Counted from the stretch's first letter, positions 18,901 through 27,222 are shown. The stretch: DNA of 64,000 bases from GCA-002793235 sp965267355 (GCA_965267355.1 OZ253956.1:1116001-1180000), one strand, 5' to 3'. Made by a program: numbers and translations. The notes: a model not told the origin generated them from the letters alone.

Positions 18901-20799
18901 TTAGTATGCCCTTAAATTCTTTCCTTCAAAGTAATAAATAAATGCTTTATTAACCACTTTGTTACCACCAGGGGTAGGGTAGTTGCCTGTAAAGTACCAA
19001 TCGCCTTTGTTGTTAGGGCAAGCATGGTGTAAGCCTTCTATAGTTTGGAAAACAATATCCACTTTCGCTTTCATACTTTCTGGGGTTAATAGCTCAGATA
19101 TTTTTTTAGAAACTTCTTCAGCAGTGAATGGTGCGTAAATCTCTTTTACGTGGTTTACAATTTCTTCTTTTGGTAAGTTTTCTTGTGCTTTACATTTATC
19201 GTAAACCTCTTTAATAATGTGTGCTTTGTCAGTGTCTTTTAACAATTCTATAGCTGCTTGGAAAGCGATAAAGTCACCTAGCTTAGCCATGTCAATTCCA
19301 TAACAGTCCGGGTAACGTATCTGAGGGGCAGAAGAAACCACCACAATTTTTTTAGGGTTTAGCCTATCCAGTATTCTTAAGATACTTTGTCTTAAGGTAG
19401 TTCCTCTAACGATAGAATCGTCAATGATTACTAGGTTATCAGTAGGGTAAACACTTCCGTAAGTAATATCGTAAACATGAGTTACTAAATCATCACGGCT
19501 ATTATCTTGTGTAATAAAAGTTCTTAGCTTAGCATCTTTAATAGCAATTTTTTCAATTCTATTTCTTAGCGCTAAAATACTGGCAAGATCTTCGTTAGTT
19601 GGGCTATCACCTAGTTCTTTAATCTTACCAAGTTTAATTTCATTTAGCTTTTCCTGCATTCCCTTCATCATACCATAGAAAGAAATTTCAGCAGTATTAG
19701 GAATAAAAGAGAAAACAGAATTCTTTAAGTCATTGTCAATGGAGTTTAGCACTAAAGGAACAATATTTCTTCCGAGTTGCTTACGCTCTTTATAGATATC
19801 TTGATCGCTTCCTCTTGAGAAATATATTCTTTCAAAAGAACAAGGAGTTTTTTCTAATGGCTCACGTACTTTCTTTTCTCCAACCGTGCCATCTTTTTTA
19901 ATGATTAAAGCATGACCTGGAGAAACTTCTTTTACTGTTTCAATGGATACATTAAATGCTGTTTGGATAGCAGGTCTTTCAGAAGTAACTACTACCACTT
20001 CATCATCTTGATACCAAAAAGCTGGACGAATGCCCGAAGGATCTCTCAGAACAAAAGCATCACCATGTCCTAACATACCAGCCATGGCATAACCACCATC
20101 CCAATCTACGGCTGAGTTGCTTAAAATTTTCTGTAAATCTAAATCGCGGGCTATAAGTTTTGAAATTTCTTGTCTAGAATGTCCTTCTGTTTTATATTTA
20201 TCGTATAGAGCTTGATTTCCTTCGTCTAAATAATGACCGATTTTTTCTAATACTGTAACGGTATCAGATTTTTGTTTTGGATGCTGACCAATATCAACTA
20301 AAATGTTGAACAATTCATCTACATTGGTTAGATTAAAGTTACCTGCCAATACTAAGTTTCTGGTCATCCAGTTGTTTTGTCTCAAAAACGGATGGCATTG
20401 CTCTATGCTATTTCCACCAAAAGTTCCGTAGCGTAAATGCCCTAAGCAAACCTCACCAGTAAAGGCAACATTTTTCTTTAGCCATTCGGCATCTTTTAAA
20501 AGTTCAGGATTGTAGTTGTAAACTTGTTGAAACTTGTTGTTAATCTTTCCGAAAATGTCTTTGATTGGCTGAGAATCGTTAGAGCGATAACGGCTAATGT
20601 ATCTTTCCCCTGGAGCAACATCAAATTTTATGTTGGCAATACCTGCCCCATCTTGCCCACGGTTGTGCTGCTTTTCCATAAGCAGATACATTTTATCAAG
20701 AGCGTAGGTAGCTGAGCCGTATTTATCAATGTAGTACTGCAGCGGTTTAAGCAATCTAACCATTGCTATTCCGCATTCGTGTTTAATAAAATCGCTCAT
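18901..20799 (-). CDS. Amidophosphoribosyltransferase (PurF-type), long form
   Basis: This is a glutamine-dependent PRPP amidotransferase-like protein of 632 residues; canonical PurF is about 470-510. The N-terminal glutaminase domain begins MSDFIKHECGIAM, so the catalytic cysteine would be C9 rather than C2, after a possible short propeptide. EKQHNRGQDGAGIA and GHLRYGTFG are the class II glutamine amidotransferase motifs. The PRPP-binding loop is NLVIIDDSIVRGTTLRQSI, typical of type I phosphoribosyltransferases. The extra length lies in the central part (about 350-430) and in a C-terminal tail ending NYPTPGGNKVVNKAF. This long form occurs in Bacteroidota, often besides a normal PurF, so assignment to the first committed purine step is likely but not proved. 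A promoter is visible at 20823-20852. Confidence 0.85.
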   Translation of the reverse strand: MSDFIKHECGIAMVRLLKPLQYYIDKYGSATYALDKMYLLMEKQHNRGQDGAGIANIKFDVAPGERYISRYRSNDSQPIKDIFGKINNKFQQVYNYNPELLKDAEWLKKNVAFTGEVCLGHLRYGTFGGNSIEQCHPFLRQNNWMTRNLVLAGNFNLTNVDELFNILVDIGQHPKQKSDTVTVLEKIGHYLDEGNQALYDKYKTEGHSRQEISKLIARDLDLQKILSNSAVDWDGGYAMAGMLGHGDAFVLRDPSGIRPAFWYQDDEVVVVTSERPAIQTAFNVSIETVKEVSPGHALIIKKDGTVGEKKVREPLEKTPCSFERIYFSRGSDQDIYKERKQLGRNIVPLVLNSIDNDLKNSVFSFIPNTAEISFYGMMKGMQEKLNEIKLGKIKELGDSPTNEDLASILALRNRIEKIAIKDAKLRTFITQDNSRDDLVTHVYDITYGSVYPTDNLVIIDDSIVRGTTLRQSILRILDRLNPKKIVVVSSAPQIRYPDCYGIDMAKLGDFIAFQAAIELLKDTDKAHIIKEVYDKCKAQENLPKEEIVNHVKEIYAPFTAEEVSKKISELLTPESMKAKVDIVFQTIEGLHHACPNNKGDWYFTGNYPTPGGNKVVNKAFIYYFEGKNLRAY

Positions 20800-20822
20800 A
20801 AATTATAACCGTGAATAAGCTA

Positions 20823-20852
20823 CAAAAGTAGCCATATTTTTAGAGTGTCAAA
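20823..20852 (-). promoter_or_regulatory. Promoter of the purF-type gene
   Basis: On the minus strand TTTG (20852-20849) and TACTTTTG (20830-20823) form -33/-7 elements with 18 bases between. Transcription would start near 20816, about 17 bases before the ATG. The -7 element lies inside a small inverted repeat GCTAC-AAAA-GTAGC (20819-20832), which could be a repressor site. Confidence 0.6.
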
Positions 20853-20899
20853 TAAAAAAACAAGCAATGAAAAATGATTTTTTCACAGCTCTTTAACAA

Positions 20900-21328
20900 T
20901 TACTTTTCTACCGCATTACCTGCGTCTTTCCAAGCGGTAATTCCACCATCTAAATTGTAAACCTTGCTAAAACCATTTTGTTCTAAAACTTCAGCAGCAC
21001 TTGAGCTTCGCCCACCTAATTTACAGTAAACAAATACTGGTTTTGTTTTGTCTAAACTTTCAACTTGCGAGGCAAAATTATCATCGTAAAAATTCATTTT
21101 TTCTGCATTAGCAATACTTCCTTCTGCCCATTCTTCGGGAGTTCTTACATCTAATATTGTTCCACCTTCCTCAACTAGTAGCGTTTTAAATTGCTCTACA
21201 GTTACATCAACTATTACTTCTTGTTGTTCTACAATTTGTTCAGTTGTTGCTTCAGGGTTAGCATTGCCTGTGCAGGCAACAGTAGCTAGCAATGTTGTTC
21301 CAATAATTAGTATAAATGCTTTTTTCAT
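20900..21328 (-). CDS. Rhodanese-domain lipoprotein
   Basis: This is an exported single-domain rhodanese of 142 residues. The N-terminus MKKAFILIIGTTLLATVACTG has a lipobox-like end with C19, so it is probably lipid-anchored in the periplasm. The rhodanese domain (about 42-140) has ILDVRTPEEWAEGSI and the active-site loop CKLGGRS, whose cysteine carries the persulfide sulfur. It is the last gene of the sulfur operon, 32 bases after the small membrane protein. It probably moves sulfane sulfur in the periplasm while its relatives upstream act in the cytosol (inference). Confidence 0.88.
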   Translation of the reverse strand: MKKAFILIIGTTLLATVACTGNANPEATTEQIVEQQEVIVDVTVEQFKTLLVEEGGTILDVRTPEEWAEGSIANAEKMNFYDDNFASQVESLDKTKPVFVYCKLGGRSSSAAEVLEQNGFSKVYNLDGGITAWKDAGNAVEK

Positions 21329-21360
21329 ATTATATGTTTTGGTTAATTAATTTCTCAAAA

Positions 21361-21579
21361 TTATTTATCATCGGTAATTTGTTTATTCCTCTTATCATTA
21401 ATTAAATCTCCAAGTAGCCAACCCATGATGATTCCATAAATAGTACTTCGCCACCATACAGAAGTTATAGCACAACTACCCGAACGGCATCCTATAAAAT
21501 ACCAATATAAATAACCAAGGGTACCTCCAATAAAGGTAACAATAATTGTGTAACGTTTTTTGGAAACCCAATCTATCAT
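21361..21579 (-). CDS. Small two-helix membrane protein, DUF6132-like
   Basis: This is a 72-residue inner-membrane protein with two hydrophobic segments (about 10-28 and 46-62). Between them is the motif YFIGCRSGSCAITSVWW, with two cysteines, C31 and C36, spaced CxxxxC. The motif resembles the small DUF6132 proteins that accompany rhodaneses in Bacteroidota. The ATG overlaps the stop of the preceding rhodanese gene in ATGA (21576-21579), indicating translational coupling. The cysteine pair suggests it handles sulfur or holds a metal or cluster at the membrane, but no function is established that I can name. Confidence 0.7.
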   Translation of the reverse strand: MIDWVSKKRYTIIVTFIGGTLGYLYWYFIGCRSGSCAITSVWWRSTIYGIIMGWLLGDLINDKRNKQITDDK

Positions 21580-21884
21580 ATTTCAGCAAAATTTAACCAA
21601 GAGCCACCATTATATACTTCAGGAATATTGTTGCTTTTTAATATAGCAGTTGCTCTACCACTTCTCATGCCTGATCTGCAAACTAATACTATTGGTTTCT
21701 TTATCTGTTCAAACTTTTTTATTTTGTTTGGAATGGTATCTAAAGGAACATTTTTAGATCCTTCAACGTGACCACCTTTATACTCTTGGGGTGTTCGAAC
21801 ATCAACTAAAACAGCACCATTAGCTAATAGTTCATGGCAATCTACTTTAGGTTCTAATCCAAATAACTTTCTAAAAAAACTCAT
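21576..21884 (-). CDS. Single-domain rhodanese
   Basis: This is a cytosolic rhodanese of 102 residues from the ATG at 21884 (MSFFRKLFGLEPKVDCHELL). An upstream in-frame start would overlap the preceding gene by 31 bases and is less likely. Motifs are VLVDVRTPQEYKGGHVEGS and the active loop VCRSGMRSG with the persulfide-carrying cysteine. It is a sulfurtransferase moving sulfane sulfur between thiosulfate, glutathione persulfide or protein acceptors. It starts 2 bases after the stop of the preceding rhodanese and overlaps the next gene by 4 bases, so it is tightly packed within the operon. Confidence 0.88.
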   Translation of the reverse strand: MSFFRKLFGLEPKVDCHELLANGAVLVDVRTPQEYKGGHVEGSKNVPLDTIPNKIKKFEQIKKPIVLVCRSGMRSGRATAILKSNNIPEVYNGGSWLNFAEI

Positions 21885-21886
21885 TG

Positions 21887-22156
21887 TTATATTAGTTGCA
21901 TTTGTACCATATTCCAACCACCACCATTGTGCACATCATCAATTCCATTCGAAGCAAGAAACTCTGTTGCTTGTGCACTTCTTCCACCAGAAGCACAGCA
22001 AAGTACAAGTGGTTTTTTCCTGGTTTTCAGTTCTTCAATTTTTCCTGAAATCAGTCCTAGTGGTATATTGATTGAACCGTCAACATTTCCCATCTCAAAC
22101 TCGAAAGGTTCTCTAACATCTACTATTGTAGCTTCTTTTAAATTTACATTTTCCAT
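21887..22156 (-). CDS. Single-domain rhodanese
   Basis: This is a minimal cytosolic rhodanese of 89 residues (MENVNLKEATIVDVREPFEF). The active loop is LCCASGGRSA; the second of the two adjacent cysteines is in the catalytic position by alignment with the CxxGxRS loop. It differs in its loop from the two neighbouring rhodaneses (CRSGMRS, CKLGGRS), implying different sulfur acceptors. It lies 23 bases downstream of the YeeE/YedE half-gene in the same operon. Confidence 0.88.
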   Translation of the reverse strand: MENVNLKEATIVDVREPFEFEMGNVDGSINIPLGLISGKIEELKTRKKPLVLCCASGGRSAQATEFLASNGIDDVHNGGGWNMVQMQLI

Positions 22157-22179
22157 TTTCTTATGTTTTTAGTTTTATG

Positions 22180-22593
22180 TTAATGAGGCAATTTGCTTTT
22201 TAATAACCCGTACACTAAAACTCCGATTAACGCTCCTATAATCGGGAGTATAAAATAAGTATACCCAGCACCGAATAATGCATATAGTGGGCCAGGGCAA
22301 GCTCCAATTAATCCCCATCCTAAACCAAATATAATCCCACCAATAATGTTTCCTTTTTTATTGAAAGTTTTTGGTCGAGGGTTTATTTCTTCACCATTTA
22401 TGGATTTGATTTTAAACCTTTTTAGTAATAATATGCTAATTGCTCCAATTACTACTGCCGAAACAATTATGCCATACATATGAAATGATTCAAATCGAAA
22501 CATTTCTTGAATCCGGAACCATGAAACTACTTCAGACTTAATTAATATAACCCCGAAAATTGCCCCAAGTAGTATAAATTTTAAATTCTTCAT
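22180..22593 (-). CDS. YeeE/YedE transporter half, C-terminal type (DUF6691)
   Basis: This is an integral membrane protein of 137 residues with four hydrophobic segments. GGIIFGLGWGLIGACPGPLY is the signature of the second half of YeeE/YedE (TsuA-type) thiosulfate transporters, with the conserved cysteine in GACPGP. Together with the adjacent gene it reconstitutes one full transporter in two polypeptides, a known split arrangement. It lies one base after the first half-gene. Its substrate is probably thiosulfate or a related sulfur anion (family knowledge). Confidence 0.88.
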   Translation of the reverse strand: MKNLKFILLGAIFGVILIKSEVVSWFRIQEMFRFESFHMYGIIVSAVVIGAISILLLKRFKIKSINGEEINPRPKTFNKKGNIIGGIIFGLGWGLIGACPGPLYALFGAGYTYFILPIIGALIGVLVYGLLKSKLPH

Positions 22594-22594
22594 A

Positions 22595-23149
22595 TCATAA
22601 AATAATAGGCAATAATAAATGAGTCATTATCAAACCACCAATAAAAAAACCAATAACAGCTACCAATGATCCAATACTAAGTAATGATAGCCCCATTATT
22701 GCATGTCCTGAGGTACAACCTCCTGCATACCGAGTTCCAAATCCTACAAGGAAACCTCCACCAACCAATAGAAGAAATGATTTAATAGAGAAGTTGTTCC
22801 AACCAAACATGTCTTCGGGAAGTAATCCCGAAAAATGGGTAACACCAAGATCAGATAGTGCTTCTTTAGTTTTTTGGTTAATGGCAATTGTGTAATCTAA
22901 ATCAACAGTTAGCCCAACGATTAAAGCACCTAATATTACGCCTGTTACAAGAAATAAATTCCATTTGTATTCTTTCCAGTTATACTTGAAAAACTCAACA
23001 TGTTTAATAGGCATACATGCAGCACATATATGCTTAAAGCTAGATGAGATACCAAAAGATTTATTGCCTATGATGAGTAGCAGTGGTACAAATAGTCCAA
23101 TCAATGGACCTGCAATATACCATGGCCAAGGTTCATTTATTAAGTCCAT
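22595..23149 (-). CDS. YeeE/YedE transporter half, N-terminal type
   Basis: This is an integral membrane protein of 184 residues from the ATG at 23149 (MDLINEPWPWYIAGPLIGLF). The upstream alternative start would overlap the preceding gene. It has about five membrane segments. Conserved positions include the cysteines in HICAACMPIKH and in GFGTRYAGGCTSGHAIMGLS, the hallmark of the YeeE/YedE family, in which such cysteines pass thiosulfate through the pore. It pairs with the gene at 22180-22593. Uptake of thiosulfate would feed the rhodaneses encoded in the same operon. Confidence 0.9.
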   Translation of the reverse strand: MDLINEPWPWYIAGPLIGLFVPLLLIIGNKSFGISSSFKHICAACMPIKHVEFFKYNWKEYKWNLFLVTGVILGALIVGLTVDLDYTIAINQKTKEALSDLGVTHFSGLLPEDMFGWNNFSIKSFLLLVGGGFLVGFGTRYAGGCTSGHAIMGLSLLSIGSLVAVIGFFIGGLIMTHLLLPIIL

Positions 23150-23160
23150 TTTGTACTCAA

Positions 23161-24564
23161 TTATAATGTTGAAGGGCAAACATATTCAGTTATAGGGAGT
23201 GAGCCATCTTTATTGATTGCCTCAAAACCACCAGCTATATCTACTACATTTTTATATCCATTCTTTTTAAGAATAGAAGATGCAATCACTGACCGGTAAC
23301 CACTTTTACAATGTACTAATTGTTCTTTGTCTCTCTCTAACTTACCCAAATGTTGATTGATATAATCTAGCGGATAACTAATTGCATTTTCAACATGCTC
23401 AGCTGAATACTCACCAGGTTTTCTTACATCTACAATTTGTCCACCGTTAGCTTCTTTCCTGGCTTTTAACTCAGTAACAGAAATAGATTCTATGGTATCA
23501 ATCTCTTTTCCAGCATTTTTCCAAGTTTCAAATCCATCTTTTAAATACCCAATACAGCTATCATAACCTACTCTAGCTAACCTTAAAACAACTTCTTCTT
23601 CCTTTCCTTCATCAGCTACAACAAGTATTTTTTGGTGTAAGTCTTCTATTAGAGCTCCCACCCAAACTGCAAAAGACCCATTAATTCCGATAGAAATTGA
23701 GCCAGGAATAAAACCATTAATAAAGTCACGATGATTTCTAGTATCTAATATCAGTGCATCATCCATTTTTGATTCAAATTCATCTAACTCTAAGGCAATT
23801 ACACTATCGTTATAAATATCGTCTATGCTTTTGTAGCCAGTTTTATTCATCATGGCATTCTTTGGGAAATATTGAGGTGGAGGTGTAATTCCGTCTAATA
23901 CTTCATCACAAAATTCATCCTTCGTCATATCTGCTCTTAATGCATAGTTAGTTTTCTTTTGATCTCCTAGTGTTCCAACAGTATCACTACTCATATTTTT
24001 ACCACAGGCTGAACCTGCACCATGACCTGGATATACAATTACATCATCAGCTAAAGGCATAATTTTGTTTCTTAGAGAGTCATAAAGCATACAAGCTAAA
24101 TCTCTCTCAGTTACATCTGACTTAATAGCTAAATCAGGTCTTCCAACATCCCCTAAAAACAATGTGTCACCTGTAAAAATTGCATTATCTTTTCCTTTTT
24201 CATCAATTAATAAAAAGGTAGATGATTCTGGTGTGTGACCAGGGGTGTGTAATAATTTGATTTTCACATCACCAATGCTAAATTCTTCATTATCTTTCCC
24301 AACATATACATCATAAGATGGGTTAGCAGTTGGACCGTAAACTATTCTAGCTCCTGTTTTCTTTGCTAAATCAATATGACCTGAAACAAAATCTGCATGA
24401 AAGTGTGTTTCAAAAACATACTTGATTTTCGCGTTTCTGCTTTCTGCCAATTCAATGTATGGCTCAGTTTCTCTTAGCGGATCAATTATAGCTGCTTCAC
24501 CATTTGACTCTATGTAGTATGCGGCTTCAGCTAAACATCCTGTGTATAATTGTTCTACGTACAT
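23161..24564 (-). CDS. Persulfide dioxygenase-rhodanese fusion (MBL fold)
   Basis: This is a cytosolic fusion of 467 residues. Residues 1-240 are a metallo-beta-lactamase fold of the ETHE1/persulfide-dioxygenase type. The first metal site is FETHFHADFVSGH, followed by HTPGHTPESSTFLL, FTGDTLFLGDVGRPDL and VYPGHGAGSACG. It should oxidise glutathione- or CoA-type persulfide to sulfite with non-haem iron. Residues about 250-350 form a rhodanese fold without a catalytic cysteine (VADEGKEEE in the active-loop position). Residues about 365-460 form an active rhodanese (VDVRKPGEYSAEHVENA, HCKSGYRS). The dioxygenase product sulfite would be exported by the TauE gene upstream. The layout matches known bacterial MBL-rhodanese fusions. 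Confidence 0.92.
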   Translation of the reverse strand: MYVEQLYTGCLAEAAYYIESNGEAAIIDPLRETEPYIELAESRNAKIKYVFETHFHADFVSGHIDLAKKTGARIVYGPTANPSYDVYVGKDNEEFSIGDVKIKLLHTPGHTPESSTFLLIDEKGKDNAIFTGDTLFLGDVGRPDLAIKSDVTERDLACMLYDSLRNKIMPLADDVIVYPGHGAGSACGKNMSSDTVGTLGDQKKTNYALRADMTKDEFCDEVLDGITPPPQYFPKNAMMNKTGYKSIDDIYNDSVIALELDEFESKMDDALILDTRNHRDFINGFIPGSISIGINGSFAVWVGALIEDLHQKILVVADEGKEEEVVLRLARVGYDSCIGYLKDGFETWKNAGKEIDTIESISVTELKARKEANGGQIVDVRKPGEYSAEHVENAISYPLDYINQHLGKLERDKEQLVHCKSGYRSVIASSILKKNGYKNVVDIAGGFEAINKDGSLPITEYVCPSTL

Positions 24565-24574
24565 AATTTATTTT

Positions 24575-25372
24575 TTAATTTGTTAATACTTCTTTAGTTA
24601 TTATTAATGCACCCATAACGAGTACGAACCACCCAAATCCTTTCTTAAGGTTTTGAGAAGATATTTTTTTATTTAAAGCTATTCCTAAGAAAATTCCTAC
24701 TACAGTAAGAGCAGTAAATATTAGTAGAAACCCCCATTCTATATTTTGTTCAGTTATATCGCCTAAAAACCCTATTAATGATTTGATGGCAATTATTAAT
24801 AGTGAAGTTCCAATAGCCAACTTCATTGGCATTTTTGCAAAAACAACCAAAGCAGGGATAATAAGGAAACCTCCACCAGCACCTATAAAGCCTGTCACAA
24901 CACCAACAACTAATCCTTCAAGCAATATCATTGGGTAGTTGTATTTCATTTCAGTTTCTTCCTTATTATCAACATTCTTTTTCTTTTTAATCATAGAGAT
25001 AGCAGCAACTATCATTATAGCTGAAAAGAAAATCATAATAAAAACATCCTTACTTAAAACAAATGAAGACGTTTCAATGATGGTATTTGGCACCATTGGC
25101 ATAATAAACTTCCTAGTAGCATATACAGCAATTAAAGCTGGCGCTCCAAAAATTAATGCGCTTTTGTAATGAACTAAATTTTGTTTCATAAAGCTAAAAG
25201 CTCCTACTAATGCTGATGTTCCAACTATAAATAGAGAATATGCTGTTGCTAAAACTGGGCTTGTTCCTACTAAATAGACTAAAACAGGCACAGTTAGTAT
25301 AGAACCACCGCCACCAGTTAAACCCAAGGTGATACCGACTACAATTGCTAATATGTAACCTAATATTTCCAA
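24575..25372 (-). CDS. TauE/SafE-family sulfite exporter
   Basis: This is an inner-membrane protein of 265 residues with about eight hydrophobic segments and the two family repeats VVGITLGLTGGGGSILTVP and VVGVVTGFIGAGGGFLIIPA. TauE/SafE proteins export sulfite or sulfonates. In this operon the likely cargo is sulfite made by the persulfide dioxygenase. The start is a TTG at 25372, immediately after the TAA of the ArsR gene. No ATG exists in a suitable place, and the frame is hydrophobic from the first codons, so the TTG start and coupled translation are well supported. Confidence 0.9.
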   Translation of the reverse strand: MEILGYILAIVVGITLGLTGGGGSILTVPVLVYLVGTSPVLATAYSLFIVGTSALVGAFSFMKQNLVHYKSALIFGAPALIAVYATRKFIMPMVPNTIIETSSFVLSKDVFIMIFFSAIMIVAAISMIKKKKNVDNKEETEMKYNYPMILLEGLVVGVVTGFIGAGGGFLIIPALVVFAKMPMKLAIGTSLLIIAIKSLIGFLGDITEQNIEWGFLLIFTALTVVGIFLGIALNKKISSQNLKKGFGWFVLVMGALIITKEVLTN

Positions 25373-25669
25373 TTATTGATTTACTTTATGACAAGTTTCA
25401 ATACATTTTAATACTTGAGCTAATTGAGGATGTTTTAATCTATAAAAACAATTTTTACCTACTCTATTAGCTTCTAAAACATTTTTATTTTTTAGAATAC
25501 TTAAATGATGAGATGCCACTGCTTGTTCAATGTTTAACTTTTCATAAATTTCAGTTACCGTTAGTTCAGTATTATTGTCAAGGATATCAACTATTGATAT
25601 CCTCAGTGGATGAGCAATTGCTTTAAGTGTGTCAGCAGCAGATTCTAGGCTGTTAATATCTATTTTCAT
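25373..25669 (-). CDS. ArsR-family repressor of the sulfur operon
   Basis: This is a 98-residue winged-helix regulator of the ArsR/SmtB family (LKAIAHPLRISIVDIL, HTH at about 38-60 with VASHHLSILKNKNVL, wing VGKNCFYRL). It lacks the metal-binding ELCVCDL motif. It has three cysteines: C74 in the wing, and C89 and C93 in the last helix (CIETCH). The BigR/SqrR persulfide sensors of this family use a cysteine pair; here the first of those positions is not a cysteine, so a C89-C93 or C74-dependent switch is only a suggestion. As first gene of the operon it should autoregulate through the palindromes at 25677-25723. Confidence 0.88.
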   Translation of the reverse strand: MKIDINSLESAADTLKAIAHPLRISIVDILDNNTELTVTEIYEKLNIEQAVASHHLSILKNKNVLEANRVGKNCFYRLKHPQLAQVLKCIETCHKVNQ

Positions 25670-25676
25670 ATCTAAA

Positions 25677-25694
25677 CATCTATATATTTAGATG
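25677..25694. promoter_or_regulatory. Inverted repeat in the ArsR leader
   Basis: CATCTA (25677-25682), a 6-base spacer, then TAGATG (25689-25694). This perfect 6-6-6 palindrome lies at the expected transcription start of the ArsR operon, next to the longer palindrome. It may be a second operator half or a start-site hairpin. Confidence 0.45.
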
Positions 25695-25727
25695 CAAATA
25701 TATATAGTTTTCTATATATATTTCAAA
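25695..25727 (-). promoter_or_regulatory. Promoter of the sulfur operon with embedded operator
   Basis: On the minus strand TTTG (25727-25724) and TATATTTG (25702-25695) match the Bacteroidota -33 and -7 elements. Between and over them lies a perfect inverted repeat: AAATATATATAG (25696-25707), TTTT, CTATATATATTT (25712-25723). A 12-bp arm, AT-rich palindrome is what ArsR-family dimers bind. Occupancy would block the polymerase, fitting autorepression relieved by persulfide or a similar signal (inference). Confidence 0.65.
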
Positions 25728-25779
25728 TTCTTAGTCAAATAATTTTTAAAGGATTACTTTTATCAAACAAAATTGATCT

Positions 25780-27222
25780 ATGGAGAAGATAAAAAATTAC
25801 ATTAATGGAGAGTTGATGGAACCTGTTTCAGGTAATTATATAGACAACTATAAACCATCCACAGGAGAAGTATATAGTTTGATTCCAGACTCTGATAAGG
25901 AAGATGTAGAGTTAGCAACTGAAGCTGCAAAGGCTGCTTTTCCAGAATGGAGTAAAACACCTAAAGAGAAGCGTTCTAAAATATTGCAGAAGCTTTCCTT
26001 TTTAATTGAAGAGAATTTAGATAGATTAGCTTTAGCTGAATCTAATGACAATGGAAAACCATTAAAACTGGCAAAAACGGTTGATATACCTCGAGCTGCT
26101 AGTAACTTTAATTTTTACGCTACTGGTATTTTACATTTTGCATCTGAGTCTCATGCTATGGAAGATACTGCTATTAACTATACCTTAAGGGAACCTATTG
26201 GTGTATGTGGATGTATTTCTCCTTGGAATTTACCTTTATATTTATTTAGTTGGAAAATTGCCCCAGCTTTAGCTGCTGGAAACACAGTTGTAGCTAAACC
26301 ATCAGAGGTAACACCCTTTACTGCTTATTTATTATCAGAATTATGTATAGAAGCTGGTTTACCAAAAGGAGTGTTAAATATTGTACATGGCTTAGGAGGA
26401 AAAGTAGGTGCAGCAATTACAGAACACAAAGATATTCCGGTAATCTCCTTTACAGGAGGAACTGTAACAGGTAAACAAATAATTAGTACTGCTGGTCCTA
26501 TGTTTAAGAAGCTCTCTTTAGAGTTAGGAGGTAAAAACCCTAACATTATTTTTGATGACTGTGATTTTGATAAGGCTTTAAAAACAACAATGTTATCCTC
26601 ATTTGCTAATCAAGGGCAAATATGTTTATGTGGTTCCAGAATTTTTGTTCAGCGAGGTATTTATGAGAAATTTAGAGATGCTTTTGTAGAAAAAACAAAG
26701 AAGCTTAAAGTAGGAAACCCATTAGATGAAGATTCAAGATTAGGTGCGGTAGTATCTAAACCTCATATGGAAAAGATATTGTCTTATGTTGAATTAGCTC
26801 AGGAAGAGGGGGGAAAGGTTTTGTGCGGAGGTAAAAGAGTTCAAATGGAAGGAGAATTATCAAAAGGGTATTATCTTGAACCTACAATAATAGAGAACTT
26901 ATCATATGACTGTAGAACCAATCAGGAAGAAATATTTGGGCCTGTAGTAACCATTATGCCATTTGATACTGAAGAAGAAGTATTAATTATGGCAAATAGT
27001 ACCATGTATGGATTAGCTTCTACAGTTTGGACACAAGATATCACTAAAGCGCATAGAGTAGCAGGTAGAATACATGCAGGAATTGTGTGGATTAACTGTT
27101 GGTTATTAAGAGATCTGAGAACACCATTTGGAGGTGTTAAAGCTTCTGGTGTTGGAAGAGAAGGTGGATTTGAAGCGTTAGAGTTCTTTACAGAACCTAA
27201 AAACGTTTGTGTTAAACTTTAA
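25780..27222 (+). CDS. Aldehyde dehydrogenase, ALDH8 / aminomuconic semialdehyde type
   Basis: This is an NAD-dependent aldehyde dehydrogenase of 480 residues. The catalytic nucleophile is C282 in FANQGQICLCGSR and the general base is E248 in SLELGGKNPN. The substrate-binding region has CGCISPWNLPLYLFSWKIAP, and the C-terminus has VWINCWLLRDLRTPFGG and FFTEPKNVCVKL. These match the ALDH8 branch (2-aminomuconic or 2-hydroxymuconic semialdehyde dehydrogenase), which acts in tryptophan/kynurenine or catechol breakdown. No other pathway gene is in the window, so the substrate is inferred. It is divergent from the ArsR gene across a 110-base region; whether ArsR also controls it is open. Confidence 0.88.
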   Translation: MEKIKNYINGELMEPVSGNYIDNYKPSTGEVYSLIPDSDKEDVELATEAAKAAFPEWSKTPKEKRSKILQKLSFLIEENLDRLALAESNDNGKPLKLAKTVDIPRAASNFNFYATGILHFASESHAMEDTAINYTLREPIGVCGCISPWNLPLYLFSWKIAPALAAGNTVVAKPSEVTPFTAYLLSELCIEAGLPKGVLNIVHGLGGKVGAAITEHKDIPVISFTGGTVTGKQIISTAGPMFKKLSLELGGKNPNIIFDDCDFDKALKTTMLSSFANQGQICLCGSRIFVQRGIYEKFRDAFVEKTKKLKVGNPLDEDSRLGAVVSKPHMEKILSYVELAQEEGGKVLCGGKRVQMEGELSKGYYLEPTIIENLSYDCRTNQEEIFGPVVTIMPFDTEEEVLIMANSTMYGLASTVWTQDITKAHRVAGRIHAGIVWINCWLLRDLRTPFGGVKASGVGREGGFEALEFFTEPKNVCVKL

